In this document: positions 52,422 to 60,339 of the stretch, one piece after another
Numbering within the stretch: position 1 is the first letter of the stretch
How the letters are laid out: every line of letters begins with the position of its first letter
From: JAGNLA01 sp964639885
Lineage (GTDB): Bacteria > Caldisericota > Caldisericia > JAAYUI01
NCBI GenBank assembly: GCA_964639885.1
Contig: CAZXEH010000005.1
Coordinates: 1 to 64,000 of the forward strand
Length of the DNA: 64,000 bases
Reading direction: 5' to 3'
The notes under the pieces: generated by a model
The model's database searches: none
The model's input: only the letters and a program-made list of their open reading frames with translations
Told to the model about the DNA's origin: nothing
Translations under genes and position numbers: made by a program

Positions 52422-54667
52422 GGAATAACCACCTTCTTCCCGCCCATATCTGCAAGCATGGCCCTGTGACCCGATGATTCCAAAGGTTCAAGACCGTCGA
52501 TGCCGGTGAAATAGCCACGATTGAGACCGTCCCTGTCGATAATCCAGATTCGCTTGTCAAAGTACAGGGCTAGGAAACGTTTGTCGCCAAGGATCAATCC
52601 ATTTTTTGGTGATCCGAGTCCAGGAAGTGTTAGTTCGAGAATGGGTCTGAGCATGTGGGAACCGAGGATGGTGACCTTGTTCGATTCGATTTGGACAGGC
52701 CCCCATGGAGACGGTAGAAGTAGACCGGTTTTGAAGGTTCTCTCCCATGTGGGTTTGAATTTACCGTTCTCGTCCAGCTTCACACCTGAAACTGCCTTGT
52801 TGCCTGACAGCACAAACGATCCACCTGGACAGGCCGAACCCTGAATTGCTTCCTCAGCTGACTGTGGCTTCACACGCCTTTCGATCTGTTCGCCGGTTTT
52901 CAGGTCAAGCTGGTATTCGAACGGTGAGGTTGGGAAATTTATTAGCACAACATCTTTGCCCTTTGACCTTGAGATTGTCGGATCGGACTTTCTGGGTTTG
53001 TCGACATACCTGCTCCATTTGTAGCGACCTTGAGGATACATGACTGCTGCAACTGTGAAATCAGAGTAGACGATAAAAGTCTTTCCGGTGTCAAAGCCTG
53101 CATCAAAACATGCTCCCTGAGGATCAATCGTCAGTGGCATCCATGTCCAGCCCTTGTCGGCGTCAGCTCCCTGAGGACCTTCAAGCAATGCGGAGTACTT
53201 TTCCCTGTTGTTGACTTTGTATTCAGTGAGTTTGTGTGGAACTGCAACTGTGGGGTCGAGAACCATCATGCCGGTCGCCTTGCCCCTTTTCAGAGAGAAG
53301 ATGAAAATCGGGTGTCCGTCATCGGTTGCCGAAAAACTTACACCAAGGAATTTTGCCGTCTCGTCGTTGTTAACCCTTTTGATAAACCTGAAGGTTTCAA
53401 GGTTTTTTACAACAACGGCTTCGATTGCTGCAATCCTGCCTTCACCATTGACCACGGTTTCCCAGACATTGCCATAGCAATTCCAGCTGCCTGATTTGAA
53501 CGGTTGTGTGGCAAGAGGGAGTATCGAGCCTTCGAACTTCTTTTGAACGTCAATCTCCTTGCCGGTTTTTATCTCAATGCAAAACGGGGTTGAACGGGGA
53601 TCAGACGGGATGCCAGCCATGCCATAAATATTGTTGGTATCAGTTTTGTAAATAATCACCGGTCGAAGGTCAAACGCCCTGTCGATCTTCTGCGTCCAGA
53701 CCCTCTGACCCGATTCAAGATCAATACAGTCAACGAAAGGATAGCCGGTAGCATAAAGCAGCGATGATCCATCCTGTGCGACGGTTGCGCCTCTTGCATC
53801 ACCTGGCAGTGTGAACAAATCCCTGCCAAAGTACATGCACGGATTGTAAATGGTTTCCGGCCATGAGATTTCGATGGGCTTGCCAACCGATGGAAACATG
53901 ACCTGCGTGCAAAGAATCTGCTGGCCATAATAGTTCATGCAGACCTTGTGGAATCCGCTTGGAAGCAACGTCTGCGAACCCTTGGCATATTCCTTTCCGT
54001 CAACAGTCAGTTCTGCGCCTTCGATCAACTTTGGAACTGAGAAGTTGGTTGTGAGCTTTCTGGAACCTGGCTGATTGAGCGCCAGTTCGTCGAAATCGGC
54101 TGAGATATTGATTATTTCGGCACCAGAGGAGAGAAAACTCTTCTGATACTCAGGAAAACCAGGGAGCCTCATCACAACATCGTATTGCCCATAAGGAAGT
54201 TTGGTTCTCAGGGGAGTGGTTCCTAGGCTTGCATCGCCTTCGAGCGAACTCAGGACAATGGCTGCCTTTTGAGGCTTTGTGTCGAACACAACGTCTGAAA
54301 CGTTGATCAATTCAATGGTTTCACTTCTTCCAGGGGATATGTCGACCTTCTGGACATCCATGTCCATGAAAGGGATCGTTTCAAGAGGGACAGCCTTGAC
54401 CACATGTCTGCCAGGGTCGATTGTCCTGATGAAAACCGTTGAGCCTTTGCCTAAAGGTTTGTCGTCGACAAAGATTTCAGCAGGCACCTTGCACTCGATT
54501 GTCAGGGACGGTGTTTTGGGCCAGACGGTTACGGTGAGCCACACGAGCAGGACAAAACCTATTCCTATCGCTGTGTAAACAAGGTACTGCCTCAATTTGG
54601 CAATTGTCTGTGCGGAAACATCCCTCTTAATCTTCGGAGTTTTGGGATCATATAGGTTGAAGGCCAT
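52406..54667 (-). CDS. Membrane-anchored PEGA/propeller-like protein
   Basis: 753 residues from ATG 54667. A longer TTG start at 54703 falls in the -35 box and is rejected. A basic N-terminus and one helix (about 32-52) precede beta-rich repeats with PEGA-like features (IFVDDKPLGKGSTVFIRTIDPGRHVVKA, read in parts, and GDASLGTTPLRTKLPYGQYDVVMRLPGF). The C-terminal 500 residues have propeller-like strands (LYATGYPFVDCIDLESGQRVW). It is first gene of the operon with 50490 and selD. Its -10 box ends seven bases before the ATG, so the mRNA should be leaderless. Confidence 0.75.
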   Translation of the reverse strand: MAFNLYDPKTPKIKRDVSAQTIAKLRQYLVYTAIGIGFVLLVWLTVTVWPKTPSLTIECKVPAEIFVDDKPLGKGSTVFIRTIDPGRHVVKAVPLETIPFMDMDVQKVDISPGRSETIELINVSDVVFDTKPQKAAIVLSSLEGDASLGTTPLRTKLPYGQYDVVMRLPGFPEYQKSFLSSGAEIINISADFDELALNQPGSRKLTTNFSVPKLIEGAELTVDGKEYAKGSQTLLPSGFHKVCMNYYGQQILCTQVMFPSVGKPIEISWPETIYNPCMYFGRDLFTLPGDARGATVAQDGSSLLYATGYPFVDCIDLESGQRVWTQKIDRAFDLRPVIIYKTDTNNIYGMAGIPSDPRSTPFCIEIKTGKEIDVQKKFEGSILPLATQPFKSGSWNCYGNVWETVVNGEGRIAAIEAVVVKNLETFRFIKRVNNDETAKFLGVSFSATDDGHPIFIFSLKRGKATGMMVLDPTVAVPHKLTEYKVNNREKYSALLEGPQGADADKGWTWMPLTIDPQGACFDAGFDTGKTFIVYSDFTVAAVMYPQGRYKWSRYVDKPRKSDPTISRSKGKDVVLINFPTSPFEYQLDLKTGEQIERRVKPQSAEEAIQGSACPGGSFVLSGNKAVSGVKLDENGKFKPTWERTFKTGLLLPSPWGPVQIESNKVTILGSHMLRPILELTLPGLGSPKNGLILGDKRFLALYFDKRIWIIDRDGLNRGYFTGIDGLEPLESSGHRAMLADMGGKKVVIPWPQN

Positions 54668-54674
54668 GCAAACT

Positions 54675-54703
54675 AAGATAAGGCTTGCAGTTTTGGCGGT
54701 CAA
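54675..54703 (-). promoter_or_regulatory. Leaderless-type promoter of the PEGA-selD operon
   Basis: Minus strand TTGACC (54698-54703), a 17-base spacer, TATCTT (54675-54680) and seven bases to the ATG at 54667. It overlaps the plus-strand promoter at 54685-54713. Confidence 0.6.
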
Positions 54704-54713
54704 GTCCTATAAT
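54685..54713 (+). promoter_or_regulatory. Leaderless-type promoter of the gene at 54722
   Basis: TTGCAG (54685-54690), a 17-base spacer, perfect TATAAT (54708-54713) and eight bases to a GTG start. It overlaps the divergent promoter of the PEGA operon. Confidence 0.6.
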
Positions 54714-54721
54714 GGGCAGAC

Positions 54722-55258
54722 GTGGAAGAACAATACCTGACAAAACCAAACGGACACAGGATCAGCCTTTTTTATACGATAATCATCCTCTCGGCTTTCG
54801 GTTTTCTTATCATCCCGCTCGATGCTTTCGGCAAGAGTCTGATCTGGTTGACAATCGTTCTCATTCCTGCTGCTGCAACCGGCTTCACCTTCCTTACAAG
54901 GCTCATGATGCGTCAGGGTGTCATCCGTTGCAGAATCTGGACTGATGAGGAAACGAAGAGAGTCAATTTCAACATTTCTTTGATCCAGATTCCGACAGAT
55001 GAAATAACAAAAATCATTCGTGTCTCAAGGCCGGGTCTGTTCGGTTCAGAGCTTCAGGTTTACACCGACAAGATAAATCCTTCTGCAGTCATCGTTTTGG
55101 AGGAACTGGCAAACCCGGGCGGTTTGATTGAATCGCTCCGAACAAACGCACCAAGGGCGATCTTCAAAGAAACTTATTCCGGACTTCATTTCCTCGATTG
55201 GGGGCTCTGGATCTCACTGGCAGCCCTTGCCGTAATCGTCGTGTCAAAGGTGTTGTGA
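54722..55258 (+). CDS. Small membrane protein, first of a tandem paralogue pair
   Basis: 178 residues from GTG 54722. Two N-terminal helices (about 15-36 and 40-60), a soluble beta-rich central domain (IPTDEITKIIRVSRPGLFG, VIVLEELANPGGLIESLRTN), and a C-terminal helix. The layout is like bacterial pleckstrin-homology (bPH/DUF304-type) membrane proteins, but the match is only by shape. There is no Shine-Dalgarno. A leaderless GTG start is inferred from the promoter position. Confidence 0.6.
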   Translation: MEEQYLTKPNGHRISLFYTIIILSAFGFLIIPLDAFGKSLIWLTIVLIPAAATGFTFLTRLMMRQGVIRCRIWTDEETKRVNFNISLIQIPTDEITKIIRVSRPGLFGSELQVYTDKINPSAVIVLEELANPGGLIESLRTNAPRAIFKETYSGLHFLDWGLWISLAALAVIVVSKVL

Positions 55259-55779
55259 AGGTTTTCAGGTCACGCCTGGGTCTCTCCAGCGGGTGGCTGG
55301 TCTTCCTCACAATTCTGCCGGCTCTGTTGATTGTCTGGCTCCCATTGGAGCTAACTTCAAAAACATCGGTCTCTTTGCTTATTTCGGCCATTCTTTCAAG
55401 TTTGGCAATATATTTCGCCCTCAGAATCTTTCCGAAGCAGTCAATCCTTGTCTGTTGTGACGATTTCGTAATCATCAACCGGTTTTCCACCAGAATATAT
55501 GAGGAGATCACCGACATCCAGCTTGTCGACACAGGCAGCATCTCCGGCTGGATGATGATCCTCTCAAACCCTAATTTGAGAACCGAGCCAGTCAGGGTGC
55601 CATTTTCTCAGATACACCTGTCGGAAAACCTGCTTGCACACATCAAGACAAACGCCGAGAAAGCAAGCGTTTCATACCACACAAAACTCTTCGGCTCGCT
55701 CTCCGAGTGGATAATCGCTCTCGAAGCCTCACTTTTTGTGGTTGGCGCCTTCAGGCTGGTTTTGGCTGCAGTCGCTTGA
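55255..55779 (+). CDS. Small membrane protein, second of a tandem paralogue pair
   Basis: 174 residues from GTG 55255, overlapping the previous stop (GTGA). Same plan as its neighbour: two helices at the N-terminus, a beta-rich domain (IYEEITDIQLVDTGSISGW, QIHLSENLLAHIKTNAEK) and a C-terminal helix. Shared features such as the EIT-x-I strand and the LLxxIKTNA/LIESLRTNA end suggest duplication followed by divergence. They may form a heteromer (inference). Confidence 0.6.
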   Translation: MKVFRSRLGLSSGWLVFLTILPALLIVWLPLELTSKTSVSLLISAILSSLAIYFALRIFPKQSILVCCDDFVIINRFSTRIYEEITDIQLVDTGSISGWMMILSNPNLRTEPVRVPFSQIHLSENLLAHIKTNAEKASVSYHTKLFGSLSEWIIALEASLFVVGAFRLVLAAVA

Positions 55780-55804
55780 ACAATTGCGGAACTTGCTTTA
55801 TAAT
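55776..55804 (+). promoter_or_regulatory. Consensus promoter of a candidate structured RNA or leader
   Basis: TTGAAC (55776-55781), a 17-base spacer and perfect TATAAT (55799-55804), overlapping the stop of the previous gene. Transcription should begin near 55811. Confidence 0.65.
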
Positions 55805-55810
55805 TTTGTT

Positions 55811-55990
55811 TACCCTGTGGTGTGCGTGATCGCTGACATTTACTGCCTATAAGTGAATGTAGGGGCGGAATGGCCATCGCTGATGAGCGCTCCGGCAACG
55901 GTTCGTTCACTGATACATGATGAGCCTGAATAATGGCCCCACCTGCGATTAGGTGCAGGAAATTAAGGTTGACACGGCATTTGCGGGGAT
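55811..55990 (+). ncRNA. Candidate structured RNA or riboswitch-like leader, class unknown
   Basis: The non-coding 180 bases after the promoter fold into a closed multi-branch shape. The 5' end (CCCTG at 55813, GCGTG at 55824-55828) pairs with the 3' end (CACGGC at 55973-55978, GCGGGG at 55983-55988). Inside are a 9-bp hairpin (55836-55844 with 55852-55860), a GGGGC/GCCCC stem (55862-55866 with 55936-55940) holding CGCT/AGCG and CCG-GCAA-CGG hairpins, and CACCT/AGGTG (55940-55944 with 55951-55955). Alternative pairs exist (GGCCAT with ATGGCC). The closing stem ends about 14 bases before the GGAGG of the next gene. It could be a 6S-like RNA or a cis-regulator. No known family was recognised. 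Confidence 0.5.
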
Positions 55991-56011
55991 TGAAAGAAAC
56001 TCGGAGGCTTG

Positions 56012-56425
56012 ATGAGCTCTGATTTGACGTACGTTCTCCAAAGGATGCAGAGTCTGGAAATAGCCCTTTGGATTCTGATTGGAATTCTTTTTGTTGCAGC
56101 GCTGATGATCGTTATCTTCGTGGTTCCGGCCCTCATTCAGGCAAAAAAGACGTTAAATGAGGCCGAGAAGTCAATGAAGACTGTAAACACCGAGATTCTC
56201 CCCAAGGTAAACACCATCCTTGACGACACGGGACCGGTGCTCAAGAACGCATTGACAACCATAACAAGCGCTGTTCAAACCGTGCAAACTGTCATTTCGG
56301 GAGTGGCTGCGATAAGCAAGTACATCCCAGTCCTGTTCCAACCGGTATTTAGATCGGTTTTTGGAACATTCTTCAAGCTTGGAGGATTTCTCTTCAAGCG
56401 TAACAAAAAAGGAGGAAAAGAATGA
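56012..56425 (+). CDS. DUF948-like membrane protein
   Basis: 137 residues from ATG 56012 (GGAGG four to nine bases upstream). One membrane helix (about 18-42) is followed by a long helical region with TLNEAEKSMKTVNTEILPKVN and PVLKNALTTITSAVQTVQTV, the pattern of YtxG/DUF948 proteins, which are general-stress or envelope proteins of unknown action. It overlaps the YtxH gene by four bases. The same pairing is seen in Bacillus-like genomes. Confidence 0.72.
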   Translation: MSSDLTYVLQRMQSLEIALWILIGILFVAALMIVIFVVPALIQAKKTLNEAEKSMKTVNTEILPKVNTILDDTGPVLKNALTTITSAVQTVQTVISGVAAISKYIPVLFQPVFRSVFGTFFKLGGFLFKRNKKGGKE

Positions 56426-56655
56426 GCGACCGTGACAGCGGATTTTTTACAGGAGTGCTCTTCGGAGCGGCAGTCGGTTTTCTTCTTGGTGTGCTCTTTG
56501 CACCTGCAAAAGGTGATGAAACCAGAAAAGTAATCGCTGACAAGTCGAAGGAAGTCGCCGATGACATCAAGGTCAGAACCGAAGAAGTCATTGAGAGACT
56601 CAAGGCAAAGATCAACGCAAAGGGCGAGCTTGCTGAGGATTCTGAGCTCCACTAG
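56422..56655 (+). CDS. YtxH-family protein
   Basis: 77 residues. The YtxH signature GFFTGVLFGAAVGFLLGVLF, read in parts, and LFAPAKGDETRKVI, followed by an amphipathic helical tail. A glycine-zipper membrane segment suggests oligomerisation in the membrane. Function unknown. It lies between the DUF948 gene and the AI-2E-family permease, with AAGGAGG upstream. Confidence 0.82.
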   Translation: MSDRDSGFFTGVLFGAAVGFLLGVLFAPAKGDETRKVIADKSKEVADDIKVRTEEVIERLKAKINAKGELAEDSELH

Positions 56656-57851
56656 TGCTTAAGATCTCAAAGGGGGACTTTGAAGTCTTCCTCAAAATTG
56701 TAGTAATGATTGCGGTAATCGTTGGAGCCGCTTTTTTGCTCTATGTCCTGTGGCTCCTTCGATCCGTTGTCGTTTTGTTTCTCATCTCCCTGGTGCTGGT
56801 TTTCATTCTGCGACCTGCAGTTGACTGGTTTTCAAAAGGATCGGTCAAGTTTAAAAACGGAAAAACCATCAACATCAGGATTCCAAGAATATTATCAATT
56901 TTTCTTGTTTTTGCGCTTGTTTTCCTTTTGCTTTTCTTCATCGTGACACCAATCATCAACCTGATGATTGCCCAGGCAAATTCACTATTTCAAAATCTTG
57001 ACAAAATTACCGGCTCCATTTCGGAATGGGCTGAAAAAATCCTCAAGGTCAAGGATGCCCAGATTCAAAGCTACATCAACACAATCCAAAACAATCTCCA
57101 GGAATTCCTTGTCAGCACCATCAAAAGTCTTCCAGGACTGCTTCAGAGCATCTTCACAACCTTTGCCGGTTACATTTTCAACGCCTTCATCATATTGATC
57201 ATCACAATCTTTTTCCTCCTTGACTGGGACAAGATCAATCTCGTCATTTTCTCGCTCATTCCGCAAAAAACATCAGATACGGCCAAAGGGCTTCTTGGTG
57301 CCGTTTACAAACAGATCTGGGGCTACATCAAGGCTCAGGCATCACTGTCATTCATGATCGGTACTCTCATCGCCATTCTTTCATTCATCCTTGGCTCGGA
57401 AGCGTTCCTCATCATTGGAATCGTCGTTGCCCTCGGAGAAATGGTTCCCTATATCGGCCCGATTGTCTCCTTCTCTGTTGGTTTCCTTCTCGTGCTATTC
57501 ACGGCAATTTCCCGTGCTGATTTCTCCCTGCTTCTCTGGTATTCAGTAGGATTCCTTGTAATCGAGCAGATTCTGGCTCAGGCCATTGCAGCCCCTCTGA
57601 TAGCCAAGAAAGCAAACACCCACCCTCTACTTGTAATTCTGGTCATGTTCAGCTTCACCACTCTGTTCTCCCCGTATGCCGTGCTTCTGGCTGTGCCATT
57701 CCTGGTTTTTGCCAGAGCCATATTCTCATATCTTATCTCTGAAAAAAAGGTGCTTGAAAAGCTTGGAATCGCTCTTGAACCGACAACACCGCCACTCTCA
57801 CCGCTCATCTCAAAACTTCGAAAGCCATTCGGCAAGACTGACAGGAAATGA
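56655..57851 (+). CDS. AI-2E transporter family (PerM/YtvI-type) permease
   Basis: 398 residues from a GTG that overlaps the previous TAG by one base. Seven or eight helices. The family core VALGEMVPYIGPIVSFSVGF and the C-terminal LAQAIAAPLIAKKANTHPLLVILVM are clear. Members are AI-2 exporters or Na+/H+ antiporters, and sequence does not decide between them. It overlaps the HAD gene by four bases. Confidence 0.88.
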   Translation: MLKISKGDFEVFLKIVVMIAVIVGAAFLLYVLWLLRSVVVLFLISLVLVFILRPAVDWFSKGSVKFKNGKTINIRIPRILSIFLVFALVFLLLFFIVTPIINLMIAQANSLFQNLDKITGSISEWAEKILKVKDAQIQSYINTIQNNLQEFLVSTIKSLPGLLQSIFTTFAGYIFNAFIILIITIFFLLDWDKINLVIFSLIPQKTSDTAKGLLGAVYKQIWGYIKAQASLSFMIGTLIAILSFILGSEAFLIIGIVVALGEMVPYIGPIVSFSVGFLLVLFTAISRADFSLLLWYSVGFLVIEQILAQAIAAPLIAKKANTHPLLVILVMFSFTTLFSPYAVLLAVPFLVFARAIFSYLISEKKVLEKLGIALEPTTPPLSPLISKLRKPFGKTDRK

Positions 57852-58648
57852 TTCAGGCCATCATCACCGATCTGGACGGAACACTGCTGACTCCGGACGG
57901 AACCATATCTCCTGCAAACAGGGAAATCCTTAAACATGCAATGTCTCATGGTATCAGAGTCATCCTCGCCTCAGGAAGACGTTACCTCTCCACTGAGAAA
58001 TTTGCCAGAGAACTCGATCTGGACGAATTTATCATCGCCTATTCCGGTGCATGGGTGAAAAAAACTTCGGCTCCTGTTCCAATCATTCAATACGAAATGC
58101 CCTATGATGCTTCGGTTGAGTACATGCGAGAAGTAAGGGGGAAAGTCGATTTGTGCGGTGTTTATCTGGATGACACTTTTTATGTGGAACAGAAAAATGA
58201 TTGCCTTGAACGTTATGAAACCAAATCACACCTAAAAGCTATTGAAGTAAACGATGTTTGTGAGTTCCTGATGGGTGAAAAGCGCAACCCAACCAAGATT
58301 TTCACCCTTGCCAAACCGGAGATTCTTGAGATAATCACAACAGAGATGCGTGAAAGGTTTGAAGGGATTCTCGACTTTGTAAAATCATGGGAGACCTATC
58401 TTGAGGTTGGCCCGATCGGCGTTTCAAAGGGCTCTTCGCTCCTTGAGCTTGCCAGACGTGAAAACCTCAACCTCTCAAACTGTGTGTTTTTTGGAGATCA
58501 GGAAAATGACATCTCCGCCATGGAAGTGGTGGGCATCTCCGTGGCAATGGGCAACGCCACTCAGGAAGTCAAACAAAAGGCGACAATGATTGCACCTCCG
58601 AACTTTGAGGACGGTGTGGCCAAAGTCCTCGAAAGGATAATGGGATGA
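57848..58648 (+). CDS. Cof-type HAD superfamily phosphatase
   Basis: 266 residues with motif I TDLDGTLLTPDG, motif II ILASGR, the Lys of motif III (GVSKGSSL) and motif IV FGDQENDISAMEVV, then AMGNATQEVKQKA. It has the C2B cap typical of Cof/YidA-like enzymes that dephosphorylate sugar phosphates or flavin and pyridoxal phosphates. The substrate is unknown. It is translationally coupled on both sides (ATGA overlaps). Confidence 0.92.
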   Translation: MIQAIITDLDGTLLTPDGTISPANREILKHAMSHGIRVILASGRRYLSTEKFARELDLDEFIIAYSGAWVKKTSAPVPIIQYEMPYDASVEYMREVRGKVDLCGVYLDDTFYVEQKNDCLERYETKSHLKAIEVNDVCEFLMGEKRNPTKIFTLAKPEILEIITTEMRERFEGILDFVKSWETYLEVGPIGVSKGSSLLELARRENLNLSNCVFFGDQENDISAMEVVGISVAMGNATQEVKQKATMIAPPNFEDGVAKVLERIMG

Positions 58649-60339
58649 GAAAACTGATGCTTCTCCTGTGCCTGTGTCTTCTTCCGCTGCCGGCACTGGC
58701 TGCTGACGGTACAGTTTCCGTAAAGCCAATAGAAAAGTCTGTTCAAGTGGGCGACATCGTAAAAGTCGACATCAGGGCGGCAGGGCTTGCCAATCTCTAC
58801 TCTGTCAAATACGAGGTTGTTTATGAAAACAGGATCATCACCTTCAAAGAACTCGAACTTGGCAGTCTTCTTGCCAACGACCCAAAACCAATAGCAAACT
58901 ACACCGTCAAAAAAGACGGAGACAAATCGAGAATAATTTTTGGTGCATCATTTACCAACATAAAAAACAAATTTCCCGAATCAGGCACATTTTTCACCAT
59001 CCAGTTCAAGGCAATCGACTCATCCAAGGCATCACCGATAAAAATTGAAAAGATTGAAGGCAGGGACTATCGTTTTGACATTGTCAAACTGAACGTTGAG
59101 AACTCGGAAATCGCCGTAACCGCACTACCGACAAAGCCAAATCTTGTGATTGACCCTAAAGAGCTCGATTTTGGAACTCTCAGATCAGGCGAATCCAAAA
59201 CGCTCAAATCGCACATCAGCAACGACGCAAAGGCTGGACTCAAGGGCTCAATTGAGCCTGACAACACATGGATTGAGGTTGATCCGGCAAAGTTCGACAA
59301 GGACGAATTCGATGTAACAATCACGGTCAAACCGGTTGACGGCCTGCTCCTGAATAAACAGCACATCGGCTATGTCCAGGTGGTTACAAACGGCGGTTCC
59401 CAGTCAATCAGATGCCGTTTTTACTATCAGGAGACCGCAATCGACGACCTCCCGCCAGACCTGACCATCACTGAGCCGGCCGATAAGGCGCTCCTCAACA
59501 AGTCGGCAATCCGCATAAAGGGAAGAACAAACCCGGGTGTGGCAATCTTCGTCGGCAACAACGCCAAGGAAGTGGGTGAAGACGGATCTTTTGATTTCCC
59601 GTACGACCTCCACGAAGGCGACAACACAATCACGGTCACAGCCAAAAAGGATACCGGAAAAACGACAGACAAAACCATTGTCATCACCCTCGACTCAATG
59701 CCCCCGCCACTCAACGTGAAAGACCCAGGCGAAACAGTTCACACCAGCCCGATATGGATTGAAGGCGCAACAGAAAAAACAGCAACCATCAAAGCCGGTG
59801 GAAAACCGATCAAACCGGACAGCAACGGTAATTTCAGAATTTCGTTTGACCTGAAGGCAGGTGAGAACAAGCTGGAAATAATTGCTGTCGATCAGGCAGG
59901 AAACTCGACACCGTGGGGTAAAGTGGTCAAGTTCGTTCCACAGGAAACCATCAGCATAAAAATGTGGGTTGGCAAACCTGAAGCATACATCAATGGCGAA
60001 CTCAGATATCTTGAAGTTCCGCCAACGGTTGTGGGCGGCAGAACCTTCGTTCCGCTCCGCTTCGTTTCTGAAAACTTCAGGGCCGACGTGAAATGGGATC
60101 CAGACACCAGATCAGTCACCGTTCACGGGCAGAACCACTCTTGTACTGTTTTCATTGATTCCAAGAACGCATTCCTGGACGGCATACCAAAGCTGCTCGA
60201 AGCTGCACCGTTCATCAAGAATGGAAAATCCATGGTTCCACTCAGATTCATCTCTCAAGACACGCTCTCGGCAGCCATCCTCTGGGACAACAACGAAAAA
60301 AGGATAGACCTGACTCTGGTCATCGACATAAAACCGTGA
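58645..60339 (+). CDS. Secreted cohesin-like/Ig-like protein with C-terminal stalk domain
   Basis: 564 residues. Signal peptide (about 1-20), then a cohesin-like domain (about 22-165: GDIVKVDIRAAGLANLYSVK, GSGTFFTIQFKAI type strands), an ASPM/BACON-like beta domain (about 170-275), two bacterial Ig-like units (PPDLTITEPADKALLNKSAI and LNVKDPGETVHTSPIWIEGA), and a copper-amine-oxidase N-terminal pair at about 445-560 (FVPLRFVSENFRADVKWD and MVPLRFISQDTLSAAILWD). Cohesin-like modules bind partner proteins, so it may recruit others to the surface (inference). Confidence 0.8.
   Translation: MRKLMLLLCLCLLPLPALAADGTVSVKPIEKSVQVGDIVKVDIRAAGLANLYSVKYEVVYENRIITFKELELGSLLANDPKPIANYTVKKDGDKSRIIFGASFTNIKNKFPESGTFFTIQFKAIDSSKASPIKIEKIEGRDYRFDIVKLNVENSEIAVTALPTKPNLVIDPKELDFGTLRSGESKTLKSHISNDAKAGLKGSIEPDNTWIEVDPAKFDKDEFDVTITVKPVDGLLLNKQHIGYVQVVTNGGSQSIRCRFYYQETAIDDLPPDLTITEPADKALLNKSAIRIKGRTNPGVAIFVGNNAKEVGEDGSFDFPYDLHEGDNTITVTAKKDTGKTTDKTIVITLDSMPPPLNVKDPGETVHTSPIWIEGATEKTATIKAGGKPIKPDSNGNFRISFDLKAGENKLEIIAVDQAGNSTPWGKVVKFVPQETISIKMWVGKPEAYINGELRYLEVPPTVVGGRTFVPLRFVSENFRADVKWDPDTRSVTVHGQNHSCTVFIDSKNAFLDGIPKLLEAAPFIKNGKSMVPLRFISQDTLSAAILWDNNEKRIDLTLVIDIKP

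Noticed and set aside
54668..54703. TTG start of the PEGA protein at 54703
   Set aside because: The TTG is part of the -35 box and the added residues look non-functional.
55811..55990. Firm call as 6S RNA, SAM riboswitch or SRP RNA
   Set aside because: The multi-branch shape and the conserved cores of these classes do not match by eye. Left as an unassigned structured RNA.
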